Below, in pieces: positions 52,562 through 64,000 of a stretch of 64,000 bases of DNA. The stretch comes from Viscum album (Eukaryota; Streptophyta; Magnoliopsida; Santalales; Viscaceae). A model generated the notes under the pieces. The model worked only from the letters and a program-made list of their open reading frames with translations. It searched no databases and had not been told where the DNA came from. Position 1 is the stretch's first letter. Every line of letters begins with the position of its first letter. The stretch is taken from NCBI GenBank assembly GCA_963277665.1, contig OY728125.1, forward strand, positions 1,719,648,889-1,719,712,888, given 5' to 3'. Position numbers and translations under genes: made by a program.

Positions 52562-55500
52562 ATAGATTTTAACATAGTGAAAATATCATGTATAATAATA
52601 ATTAATATGAAGGAATACAATTCATAATTATTAGATCCTATGTTTCTTAGGTACATGTTAAGTTTACTATCATGAACTTTCAAAAGAAAGTCTAAAACAT
52701 ATTGGGTGAATAGCTCATAGTGTCTCACCAACTAACTCGTCTCAGTAGACTATCAATGCATTGAGGGGCTATCATTAACCAGAACACACCTACATCTGAC
52801 CTATCCAATCCATTCCTCATTTATCGAATAATAAATTTAATTAATGAAGAATTCTCCTTATCAAATATACTTATTGATTAAAAGATATAGATTTATCAAT
52901 ATTTCCCTAGAAAATATAATAACATTCAATCTGAACACTGTCTGTATAAATGGAATATGGTTTAGAAAATAATCATATCCTTGATAAATAATATGGTTAT
53001 TTAGGGGAAATTAAAAGTTTAATGTTTACATGAAATTGAATAACTCAAGGGGATTTTAATGACTACGAAACGATTCAATGAAGTGAGTTTCAATACTATA
53101 CATGGTAAAAAAAATTTGAAACCATCCAGAGGAAGAATAATGATATTATCAATAGATGGTATACCCATTGGTGTAAGAATAAGGGTCATTGTTATTGATG
53201 AAAAAGATCATAAAAACATTATGGAGGAAAATTTGATTTTGATTTTGGAAAAAATTTTAAAAATCCTTTTCCTTATAATCACATTTTAAAAAAATTATTT
53301 AAATATAACTGTTAAAATTGGAAAGTAATCTTTAAAGAAATGATGGTGAGAAATTATATTTAAGGTAAAAAGAACATTCCATTTTCATTATAAAAAAGGA
53401 TAGAAAATTTCTTTGTTCAGAAAATGACAGGAATATTTTAATGAAAACATCTTGAAAAAAAATTGTTAATCACAAATTATAATATTTCATTTTGAATAGT
53501 ATATAGAAAACATTTTTAAATCATTTTTAGAAAAAAAATAAGTTTAGTAAGAGTTCAAATTTTTAATCTAAGAGAGGAAGTTATATTTTATTAAAACATT
53601 TTATAAATAATTTTATGTACCAAATCGTGTAAAATTAGTCCTATCACTTCCAAAAAAATCATTAATTATAATAATATATAAAAATTAAATGATTTATTAA
53701 TCAATTATCAAATAATTTTCTTCAATGGAAATTCATGTGTAATCAATCCCAAAATAATGATATTGTGAAGTAAATCCTTAAAAAGATAATAAAATTGATG
53801 TAAGAATTAAAAAATTAATTTACTATTAGTTTTAGCTATAATTCCACATAAATTATTTTTAAATACAACAAAATATAATAATAAAAATTTATACACATAA
53901 TCCAATAATATAAACAATAATTAAGAAGTAATATAACCCACTGAAATTAAATTGAGGTATGGAATTATTTACCTATTTCTAACATCTAATTTAAATCCAC
54001 ATGGATGAAATAATTATAATTAAAACATAAAATAATAACAATAAATAATTATTCATGTTATTAATTTTATTGGGGAATTGTATACACTGTATAAAAGAAA
54101 CTTGGGGGATACTATTATAATATGCCTTAGTGAAATGAAATTTAAAAGAAAACCCTTACTACTTGAGTAACTTTGGAATAGTGATCCCAATGAAATAATA
54201 ACATAAATATAAAAATTTCATATCATGAAAAAAATTAAATTCATGACATAACATGTCTTAGGAAATTATATACACCAGAAAAAAATAAACTTGCAGTTAA
54301 AATGGAATAATTATCATAGAAATAAAAGTGAGACTATAAATCCCCTTACTACATGGAAACATTTAAAACATAATACCCATGAAAGAAACAACATAAAATA
54401 AAACATTAAATACAATGAAGATAAATTTATTCATCATATAAAATTTTAATTGTTGTAGTGCATATTCCTCATAAAATAAATAACTGGGGAATGTGATTTC
54501 TGCCTCATGGATGTAAAAGTGATACATGAACCCCTTACATTACGCTTAATTTCAATTGAACAATATTGAACATCATGTATAATTTTTTTAGAATGCTTTT
54601 GTCTTATAACATAACCATATTAATATTTATAATATCATATATGTTCCCTTTAAAACATCATATCACCTGTTTATTAATTATCATTCAATGTTTTCATTGT
54701 TTCGAGTGTGAATCGCTTTGCTTTTTGAGTATATTTCGATCTATGATATTTTGTTCCCTTTACATGGATCGTTATTTCATCATTTAAAGAATTTAAACCA
54801 AGATATAAATATCATATATATGTATATTATACATGTATTTTAAAAAATCTATAAAACATGGTGATAGGAACCATAATACCCTATTAATGGTGATGGTTGA
54901 ACATACATATGCATGAATGATGTTTACATTTTATTTTCATATTATAAGGAATACAATTGAATAATAGAAATGTAATTTAATATTTCAAAATCATTTTTAT
55001 TTCATATATGTTACATATTTTTATTAAAACTTCCCTTAATACACTCTTTGTAAATCATGATTGAAACATATCGATTCACGATATGTAGTTCATCGTACAC
55101 ATGGGGAACATAATTATATTCCCAAAAAATATAAAAAAGCATAATAAAAATATATTTTCATAATAAAATTATAAATATCATATATAAGATTTAAATTTAC
55201 CATTATTTCTTACCTTTAATGGTATTAATGAAATAATGGTCGACATCGGTTTGTGAGGTGGTAGCTCGTTGTCCACACGAATGATGATTTCATATCCCAT
55301 TTGATGGAAGTGTGTGATGTTATAGGTCATAAACATAACAGAAAAAAATAATATCATATATACTATTCTATGTTTATTATAAAAGTAATATATAATAATA
55401 ATTTAATGGGTAGAGAATTAAATTAAAAAAAGTGCATGTTAAATAATGTTGCCTCTTCTTCAAGTAACTCCTTTTCTCACTAGAGGAACTCCTTGGTTGG

Positions 55501-56560
55501 AATTAATAAAAAAGAGGGGATTCTATGATGAGGTTTGGTAAGTCAGAAATTAATATTTTAATGTATTTTTTATCCAAATATCTTGATAGGTGTGAAGAAG
55601 TGAGGGGGTGAATGCCCTTTATAGTGGAGGAGAAGTGAGATTCTTGAAAATAACAAAATTGAAACACTATTGGGATGTATTTCTTACATATATTTCCTTC
55701 CATAATAACTTATTTTAGATACAAGATGTTATATGGTCAAAATATATCCATAAAATGGTTTTTTTACATTTTATAGGTCATTTGGACACTTAATATCAAG
55801 GTTTAAACACTAAGTAAACTCATTTTTACCTTTTTCATTGTATTCAGTTTTAATTTGTTTCACTAATATTTATTTTCCAAATATATTTTTAACATACTAA
55901 AAATTATAAATTATATTAGTTCCAAATATATATTCTATTTTTCTAAATTCAAATAATATAGTTGGAAGAAATTAATTTAAAATTCATCCTGAAAATAGGA
56001 TGGGAAAGTAGGGTTTTAAATTGAGAATGTTCAAAACTTTACAATGTTTTTATTTATAAATTCAATTTAAATATGATTAAAAATTCCTAAATTGGATTAA
56101 TATTTTTATAATTTAAATATTTTTAATTTTAAAAATTATAAAATATAATTTAACAATATAAATTATTTAGGTGAAAAGTTTTGTATGTATTGAAATTCAT
56201 TATTTTTTAGTATTTTTCAAAAAATGAAACTTTTTAGAAAAATAATAAAAATAAACCCGAAGAAAATTTTGATATTTCTATTTTAAAAATAAAGTTAATT
56301 TTTTCAAATAGAAATTATAAAAATTTAAAAATTTGGTTTAAAAAAAGGCTGCCATTAAATGGGGGAAAATTTTCATTTTAGAAAAATACATCTTTCTATG
56401 TGTGAAATTGGATTTTTTCTTATATTATGTCAATAAAATATATTGGTTCAATTTAAAAAAAAATTAATATATAATATATAAATTTCATTATGATCATCAA
56501 ATAATAGTAATTACTTTATTTTAAAATAATTATACACCTTCAGCCCAAAACATTAGATTT
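52562..56560 (-). repeat. Repeat unit copy E, 5' part (reverse orientation)
   Basis: Matches copy F in direct comparison: 52,570-52,960 with 59,280-59,650, 53,040-53,110 with 59,750-59,820, and 54,520-54,600 with 61,230-61,310. Its complement matches units A-C, for example the ATTCCTCAT...TCAAGGGG region (52,750-52,830) with 12,500-12,570, 18,125-18,195 and 23,480-23,550, and the promoter region with 23,030-23,240. It contains no coding frame; short frames such as 53,059-53,289 (76 codons) are not preserved in F. The unit start is estimated near 56,560 but no clear TGTAACACC remains. Confidence 0.6.
55615..55623 (-). promoter_or_regulatory. TATA box of unit E
   Basis: Minus strand TATAAAGGG followed by CATTCACCCCCTCAC, in register with TATAAAAGGGAACCTC of units A and C. 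The GGTAAGGGTTTTT block is not preserved downstream. Confidence 0.5.
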
Positions 56561-59500
56561 TTTATAAAATCATTTATTTTATATTAAATAGGTTTTCTAT
56601 AATAATTTATAATAAATTAGTAACCAATATTTTCAAAATCATATTTTTATAATTTATTTGATCATATTTACAACTTTTAGTTTATCTATTAGTAATTAAT
56701 TTTCATTTTTAATAATAATATTAATTGTAATTGGTTAAAATCTATCTTGCATCTAACACAAGCCATTGAAAAAGTCATTATTGTCTGTAAAGAAAGATAA
56801 ACTCAGAATTTCATTAAACGATATAATAGTATAAAGAATAAGGACTTTATATTTATTTCTAATCTTGGTGTTTCATTTCATTCATGAAAATGAATACAAT
56901 TTCTTTACTTTATAATTTTGGTGTGTCAAAATCTCCCCACAGAAATTTAATTTCATCCTCGCAATTTAAACAAGATCTTCGTAATAAATTGATTGATATT
57001 TTAATTTTTATTTATGAAAACCCTTCATATTATAAGGGTTAATAAAAATATTTTCTTAATAATAGAGAAAGTGAAATACAATGGTCAATTGGAATAACAT
57101 ATAACAAGGTTTCTACATAGGAGAACATTGGTGGCATGTGAAGAAAAGGACATGGAGAAAAAGAATAAATAGTTGTAGAGATTAGTTGAGGTCATTAACC
57201 ACAAACAACTTAATGATCAATTGAATTTTGAGGGGGTTAAATCCATAAATATATAATTATTTCAAAGACCATTGGTTCAACAAAAATTACAGTATTTTGA
57301 TGACTTTTTATTTTTAAATAATTTTTTGTTAATATTGAGTTATTCTTTTACTTCCTAAGAGTATAAGGAAATATACATAATTGATATATTTCTATAAAAA
57401 CAATTTCATCCTTTGGTTATTATTTTATCAATTTCTAATTTATTCGTTACTTCATGAAATGAATAACTAAAATGATTTTTTATGCCTGAAGCACTAAAAT
57501 TCAATTTTAAAAGATCGTATGTTTTTTAAAAGTGGTCATTATATCTACCTAAAAATATTTTTCCAAAACCAATATGATTAATACCTTAATCTGTAATCTA
57601 AAAAAGTAATATTATTGGTTCATCATTTATATTTATTCACCAAATTACTTAAATAAAAACAAGTACAATTTAAACATGACGTTGTGAATATAATTTGTTG
57701 GCATTAAAGCATTATCATCCTTTGGTTGTGGGTTTAATCCCTATGGCATTCCCAAATACTATAGGTTATCACCCATCATTTGTGTTGTTCTTTTTCTAAA
57801 CTATATTCTTATAATGTTCCAAAAATTTATTCTAGACATCCTTGTAATGAAATTTATTGTTTCATTATCTTTTTCTTAGGGTCTTTAGTAGAACATATTT
57901 TTTCTAAAGTCTTATAATATTATTTTACTATTATTTCAAAGTCATTAATCATCATATAAACCCTAATGATTATAAATACCTTTAAAGAAATATATATAAA
58001 ATATAAATTCATTATTACTGAAATATTTGTTCTACTAAATCGTATTCTTATCATAAATCTTTCCAAACTGCCCTTAATCTTGGTAGGATCTCATTTAACA
58101 AAACCTAAAAAACGTTTTCATGTATTTGGCCTTATTTTAAATATTAATTTCATAACCCATTACGATATCCATAACTCATATGTTAATAAATACACAATTG
58201 ATTTTAAAATTTAAGAAAATCATTAGATTTTTAAAAATTCTTATCACCAAAATAACATTTATAAAAAAGTTCTCTAATTTAGTTATCAAATCCAAATATA
58301 TAAATACATCAACCATTTTATTTTCACATAGTTCCTTCTTTAGTTTAAGTATTTGCCTAGGTCATTCATTATCATCATATATTCATATCCTTCATAATGA
58401 TGTTTAATGAAAATGTTAATTATCCTAAGGATATACCCCATTAGTGGAAATAATATGTATGGTAAGGTTTGTTGTATTATAATAGGTTAGGCTCGAGTCA
58501 TGCTCGAAATGCACTTATTTAAGTAATTAACACAAGTTAAATATTTTTCATAACCAATTCTACTTTTTGTATCTAGATATGGATGTACTATTTTGAAGAC
58601 CCATATATTCTCTATCTTAACAAAACATTAATATGTTCTTCTAAACTTGACCTCCAATTCTAGATTTGGATTGTGTTCCCAAATCTATGTTTTCATACAC
58701 CTGTTTCCCAATTCTTATATTATACATTCTTTGATACCTACTGTAGAAACCTATATCCCATAATAATGGAACATGCGACTTATACCATTACATTGGTATA
58801 AGATACAAGAAAATCTCATAAAATGACCAAATATTTTAGTACTCTTGGTAAACTAGATACATATTTGAGTCTTTTACAAATAATTAATACCCAAAATAAA
58901 ACACAATTTTGTTTTTCAATTATATACTAAATTTATTCCAACTAGAAAAGGTTTTAATGCATTTCTTAATAACTTCACAAAATCTTATGTAAAGGAAACC
59001 AAATAAGAGTGATCTTAAATTCTCAGTATGGATTAGTAAAATTAAAGAAATAATGAATAAATGAGTATAATAGATATAGAAATTTAATAAATTATCACAC
59101 AAGCCATATAATTAATAAAATGAGAAGGAAGTGCATAAAAATATTACAAGGTAAAAAACTATGAAACTCATTACATTCGAAAAATTGGATATGGAATAAT
59201 CAATATGGAAAGGTAAATAATTGAAAACACATGCCATTTAATCAATAAAATAATTATGAAATCTATCAATGTATTTTTTTCATAGTGAAAATATCATAGA
59301 TAATAATAAACAAATCTGAATTAAGGGAACACGTAATAATTAGACTACATGTTTCCTAGGTACATGACACCATTAATATCAATACCTTTAAAAGGACAAT
59401 TTAATGTGTACTGGGTGAAAAACAATTAACTCTAGTCAACTGATTCATCTCTTGAAACTACTGATGCCTCAAGGGGATATCATTAATCTGGAATGATCAA

Positions 59501-61327
59501 TGTCAAACTTCTCCAAATCATTCCTCACATATCAAATAATTTATTTAATTCATTAACAATGTTCCTTAAAAAATATCCATATTGGAAAAAGGATACAGAT
59601 TTATAAATATTTCCCCAAATAATCAAATAAATTTAAAATTGAAAAGAGTTTGTAAAAATAGTATATAGTATAGGAAATAATCATATCCCTCATAAATGAT
59701 ATGGATATATAGAATAAACATAATATATAGTGATCACAGTAAAGTTAATAATTCATGGGGTATAAAATGACAACAAAAAATGATTCATGTAATTGAATTT
59801 CAATACTATCCTTGGTCAAAATTATCATAAGTTATCTAGTGTAATAATTGGGATGGTATCAATATGACATATACCAATTGGAGTAAGAATAATGGTTGCT
59901 GGTATTGGGGAAAAATATATTAAAAAAAATTCTTGAGGAAAATAATATTTTCTTTTTGAGAAAAAACAGTTTAAATCATTTTCATTAAAAATAACTTTTA
60001 AAAACGTTTTCATTAAAATGATATTTGTAAAATTGAAATGAAATATTTTAAGTAATTATGGTTGGTAAATCTATACGAGGTAAAAAAGAACATTCCTTTT
60101 ATATTATAAAAACAGGCTAGGAATGTTCCTTGATTCGAAAGCTACAAGAATATTATTTGACAAAATATTGTAAAAATAAAAAAAATCAAAATATATTTTA
60201 ATAAATCATTTTTAAAAGGATATATAATACATTTTGAAACCCTTTTTAAAAATATTGGTTTTGTAAGAAAACCGATTTCAGAACGAAGAGGGAAATAAAG
60301 CCAGCTTTTATTAAAGAAATTCTCAATAATTATATGGGTCAAATATTAAAAAATTTAATATAAATAGAAAAGGATAATTAATAGCTATAGGATTAAAAAT
60401 TAAAGGATTATTAATAAATGATAAAATAATTTCCTTCAATGGAAATTCATGTGTAAACAATCCCAAATAAAATGAGAGTTTGAAGTAAACACTTACAAAG
60501 ATCATAACATTGAAGTGAGAATTAACCAATGATTCAATTATGTGTAAAAACTATAAATAAATAAAAAATAATTGGACATAAAACATAAGATAATAAAAAT
60601 ACATTATCTATAGAATCATAGACTATAATTGATATTATTGAAGTAATATAACTCAAGGAAATAAATTGAGTTATGTAATTATTTACCACTTGGTAAATTT
60701 GAATTCAAATCTCCATAGATGAAATAATTAAATTGAAACATAAAATATGATGAATAAATAATTATTCATGAATTTAAATGAAATAGGGTATGTTTATTCA
60801 CTATATAAAATATAACAGGTTCATAACATTATAATGATTCTCAATGAAATGAAATTGAGATGAAACCCCTTAATTTTTTAGTAACTTTTCAATCCTGATC
60901 CCCATGAAAGAATAACATCAAGTGAAATGTTTAATATCATAAAATTAAATAAATTCATCTTATAACATGTATTAGGGATGTATATAAAGCACCCAAAAGT
61001 AAGGAGTGGTGAATATGGAATAAGTCTCACAGAAATAAAAGCGAGACTAGAAATAACCATTTCACTTTAAAAACAATGGATCGTAAAACTCATGAATGAA
61101 AAATATCATATGAAACATTAAATATAATGAATATAAATTTTTTCTTGATATTAAATAAACTACAGGTAATATATGCACCACATAAATGAAATAAGTGGTG
61201 ACTATAATGCATACATCACATAAGAAAATGTGAGACAACAATCTCTTATGTTACGCTTAATTTTGGTTGAACAATATTTAACCGTGAGAAAAATGGTTTT
61301 AATAATGTTACTAACTTATTCTAGAAC
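56561..61327 (-). repeat. Repeat unit copy F (reverse orientation, 5' end missing)
   Basis: Corresponds to copy E (see that entry) for 58,740-61,310. Its presumed 5' third, with promoter and unit start, is missing: the match stops near 61,320, where a forward unit start (61,328) follows. The left part (56,561-58,700) holds only AT-rich sequence. Short frames at 57,966-58,407 on the plus strand have no domain. The left boundary with E is estimated. Confidence 0.55.
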
Positions 61328-61612
61328 TATAACATCTCGGGTAAGTATATAATAAGAAAATTTAATATATAAATTAATATTTGTGAAATAGATATTAATT
61401 TTACTTTTTACGGAACACTTTGTCTGATAGCATACCCAAACAACAATGATGAGTTATTTGAAATCTTATATTGCACACAAGACTTGAATTTACTGAAAAA
61501 TAATACCTTATTAATATTATTATTTCAAATAGTAGTTATCTCCCAACTGTTTTGTTGGATGAATGTAATTGAACAAAATATATTACATTTACATATGTTT
61601 ATTAAATATTTT
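61328..61612 (+). repeat. 5' fragment of a further forward unit (copy G)
   Basis: TATAACATCTCGGG corresponds to TGTAACACCTCG, and TTGCACACAAGAC with ATAATACC...TATTATTAT follows 140 bp later, as in units A-C. After 285 bp it is cut by the element beginning at 61,613. Confidence 0.5.
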
Positions 61613-61729
61613 TGTAATGTCTCGGACCTCTCTGGTCCATTCCTTTGTGAATATGTGCTGCTAGAGGTGTTCCAGGGAGTCAAGGTGACTGGGGGTGCGT
61701 TTGGCTGGACTTTTAATGAAAGAAAAAGG

Positions 61730-61945
61730 GTAATAGCTTTCGCACGGTTGGCGCATAGTTTTCTAAAACTGTGCAGCCAAACCATGTAAGGTTTGTCTTG
61801 GGGGCAGTGGCTAATGCACGGTTAGTGCACGGTTTTCTTAACCATGTGGACTAAATATTCGAGGAGTGTTTGTCGAGGTAGAAGCTAACGCATGGTTAGC
61901 GCACGGTTTGTTAAATCGTGCGGACTGACCGTGTGGGCACTTAAA
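61730..61945 (+). repeat. Three ~75-80-bp repeats each containing a hairpin
   Basis: Segments at about 61,735-61,789, 61,811-61,857 and 61,884-61,940 share GC(T)..(T)(A)(A)(C)GCACGGTT(A/G)GCGCA. Each then has an inverted repeat, for example GCACGGTTT-gtt-AAATCGTGC and GCATAGTTT-tct-AAAACTGTGC, followed by GGACT/GACC..TGTG. Stem substitutions are partly paired, so the hairpin form may have been maintained. Confidence 0.7.
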
Positions 61946-62076
61946 GTCAGATTCTAAAATTGTGGATCTAACTTGTTTTGCCCTTAATCTCCTCGTTTAA
62001 TCCCCTAAGCGGCCATAACTCTAGATTTCTCTCCCTTGAAGGTTAGAGAACCTCTCCCAAGCGTTTTGGAGGTGAT

Positions 62077-62117
62077 ATGGAGGCTTCTCCTCGTGAATCG
62101 AAGCCGGTTTCTCGAGG
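62077..62117 (+). other. Short ATG-initiated exon-like segment with 5' splice site
   Basis: ATGGAGGCTTCTCC... gives 13 codons and ends at CTCGAG|GTATGTG, a good plant 5' splice site (GT at 62,117), about 460 bp inside the element. It may be a leader exon of the element or of a host gene beyond the window. No acceptor or next exon was identified. Confidence 0.25.
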
Positions 62118-63820
62118 TATGTGATCCCTTTTGTTTGGTTTCCTAGATATACCTCGATATGCTATTACTCTTCTCTCGGGATCATAGATCTACGCCCTCT
62201 ATGGGTAGATATAAGTGTGTGGATATCATTTATAATGATATTTGGTCTTCATTGTGTTAAGAGAGGAGATATATGGAGGATCCTTGGTGAATTGGCCCGG
62301 TCTTCTTGGGCATTCTTCATACGTTGTGGGTTTCCTCGAAAACCTTTGAGGTATGGGATTCGTGGCTTCCCTAATTATTTATGTGCAATCATAGTTTTAT
62401 CATGTTTTTGCCTTCAGATCACATTGGAATTAACCTAATTAAATACTTGAATCGGATTAAAATAATTGGTTTGATCGCATGTTGTTGATTTGTACCGTGA
62501 TAATGGTTCGCCTCTTGTTTTTCTAGATAGTGTGATATATATTCCTTGCTTGTTAGCATGTTTCTCTTGATGAAATTGATAAAGAAAGTAAAGCCTGAAT
62601 TAATTGATAATTAATTGGCTAAAGATAAAGAGGTATGTAAATGAATCTGGTTGTTGTTGTTGTGGATGTTGTTCCAACTTGGTGTTAATCAAATTGAGGC
62701 TGATGATGTGTTAAATTCAGTTGGATGGTAAACCTAAAATTTGTTGGTGCTTGTTGTTTGAAGGCTGGATTCCTTGTTAAAGGGCCAAGATCCCAAATTG
62801 ATGTGATTTTTGTTTTCCTGCTGCTTCTGCGGTGATGTGACCCTGGGAGGGTTTTGTGATATGTGGGGGCATGGAGGCCTTGTTGTTGTGGCAGCGGATG
62901 ACGCCTAGAGTGGTGAGATGCATCTATTTATGCATGTGGGCGTCGGGGAGGACACTAGGGATGATGGAACGGGATGGATGTGGTTGTTGGTTGCTTGTAG
63001 ATTCTTTGGTTGCTTGTCTCCTTTATTTTTCCCCACTACTCAAGGTAGCTGGTCTTGCTTACCCTTATTCCGAAAGGGGCAAAGACACACGGGGTATGCC
63101 ACGTGCTTTATGTGTTTAGCCTCTCTAGAGAGAATGGGTCTACCCTCTTGCTATAGGTGGCACAGACTTGACGGGCAGTACATCTACTCACCGTGTTGAT
63201 CCCCCTTCTGTTTATTATCATAGGATGCATTTCTAGAATGCCTGAGAATATGGGAAAGTAATTCTGTAATGAATATTTGAATAATTGATGTTAACCCATG
63301 GGGTGGGAGATGCTGGTATATAATGATGAGGTTTTAACTTTGATGGAGCCTTTGACTTTGGGTGTGATGCTAATGAATTTAATGTGGAATTGATCATGGT
63401 TAATTAATGTGTAAAGAATTAATTAATGTAAAGTGAAGTTGATGAAGAAGGGGAATGAGGTAACCTAATTAAGGCTCTTTAAATGGTTGTGTGCATAAAG
63501 AATAACTAGTCTTAGAAGTGGCAGCCTAGAGTTCGAGGGAGACGTTAGCTGTAGTTGTGTCTAAGACAAGTTTATGCCCATAGTATGGTTGTGAGTTGTA
63601 ATATATTCTGTACTTTCTGTGTTTCTATATGCTACTCCACCCTGTCGGTAAGGTAAACTGACACCCCGAGGATTTTGAGCCCTAGGGGGTGTTTTCCCCA
63701 ACATTCCGGTGTGAGGATGAATGGCTGACTACCCCCTTTGACCCTGCTCTCTTCTCTTGGTAGATAATTGTGATGGTTGGAAAAGTGGTTAGTTTTTCTC
63801 ATATATGTGTTTGGAGGGTT

Positions 63821-64000
63821 GTAATGGCTTGTGGTTATTCACACACATATATTATGGATTAGTATCCTATGGACTACTATAGGTGTAACGTGTATAAGAT
63901 GTGATGGCTTGAGGATCCTTACTCAGCATATAGGCTATGATGGCTTGTGGAATAATACCTGAAGTATGATACATGTTATACGAGCTATGGTGGCTACTAA
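63821..64000 (+). repeat. GATGGCTTGTGG short repeats
   Basis: G(T/A)(A/G)ATGGCTTGTGG, GTGATGGCTTGAGG, ATGATGGCTTGTGG and CTATGGTGGCTAC at about 63,821, 63,901, 63,937 and 63,985. They are degenerate tandem repeats running into the window end. Confidence 0.65.

Larger units (their letters stand above)
61613..64000 (+). mobile_element. Different, less AT-rich element starting TGTAATGTCTCGGACC, truncated by the window end
   Basis: Composition changes abruptly at 61,613, where an LTR-like TGTAATGTCTCGGACC begins. The next 2.4 kb are rich in G and T and keep many CpG sites. They have three hairpin repeats (61,730-61,945), a GTT microsatellite (about 62,650) and four 'GATGGCTTG' repeats near the end. 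No frame above about 105 codons and no protein domain is visible. The start resembles plant Ty3/gypsy LTRs (TGTAACGTC/TGTAACACCC). A long LTR is the best guess, but the second end lies outside the window. A host promoter or gene start here cannot be excluded. Confidence 0.5.

Noticed and set aside
53059..53289. 76-codon plus frame with mixed composition
   Set aside because: The homologous stretch in copy F (59,780-59,960) is interrupted by stops and frame changes, so it is repeat sequence rather than a gene.
57966..58407. Copia-type Gag relic on either strand
   Set aside because: A faint resemblance of a minus-strand peptide to Gag (a KM-V motif and hydrophobic spacing) could not be extended, and no zinc knuckle or other domain follows.
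62121..63199. Frames of 87-105 codons as exons of a host gene
   Set aside because: There is no start context, no domain and no consistent splice-site chain. The block looks like the inside of an LTR-like element, although a gene start beyond the window cannot be excluded.

Overview
The window reads as repeat-derived intergenic DNA from a large plant nuclear genome. It is very AT-rich, and its recognisable content is plant-type transposable elements: LTR retrotransposon arrays, an En/Spm (CACTA) transposon with a TNP2-type transposase relic, a Ty1/copia-type solo LTR and a tRNA-headed SINE-like insertion. I see no intact host gene, rRNA, functional tRNA, organellar insert or CRISPR array. The longest stop-free frame that starts with Met is 188 codons. 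The deep decay of most elements would suit a genome that removes DNA slowly; the species cannot be named from the sequence.

The backbone (about 1.4-61.6 kb) is one diverged family of long non-coding units. Forward copies run head to tail: copy 0 (about 1.36-9.7 kb), A (9.7-15.37), B (15.37-20.73), C (20.73-25.03) and D (25.03 to about 31.4), followed by a second repeat type present as a 3.5-kb tandem duplication (31.4-35.9). Junctions A/B, B/C and C/D each place a purine-rich tract immediately before TGTAACACC, as at a polypurine tract/LTR boundary. Several copies also carry a TATA box about 2.3 kb into the unit and a strongly conserved GGTAAGGGTTTTT about 210 bp later. I interpret them as tandem LTR-internal units of a non-autonomous (LARD-like) LTR retrotransposon. 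Copies E (about 39.6-56.6, split) and F (about 56.6-61.3) are the same family in reverse orientation.

Younger and less AT-rich insertions sit in this backbone. They are a SINE-like/ACTGTAG-family insertion at 3.16-3.78 kb, a relative in opposite orientation at 13.6-13.87 kb, a 970-bp GC-rich insertion with a 15-bp target-site duplication at 7.28-8.25 kb, and a 10.27-kb CACTA element at 42,295-52,561 inside copy E with a 3-bp ATA duplication. The CACTA element contains a minus-strand TNP2-type transposase pseudogene (about 45.5-50.03 kb), an extra, possibly captured, reading frame (46.2-47.1 kb) and a nested 1.3-kb solo LTR (43,654-44,970). From 61,613 to the window end lies a different, much less AT-rich element that starts TGTAATGTCTCGG and carries three hairpin-forming repeats.

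No genes are predicted to act together here. The biology of the window is its nested transposon history and an unusual long-period repeat array that keeps promoter and splice-donor-like signals.
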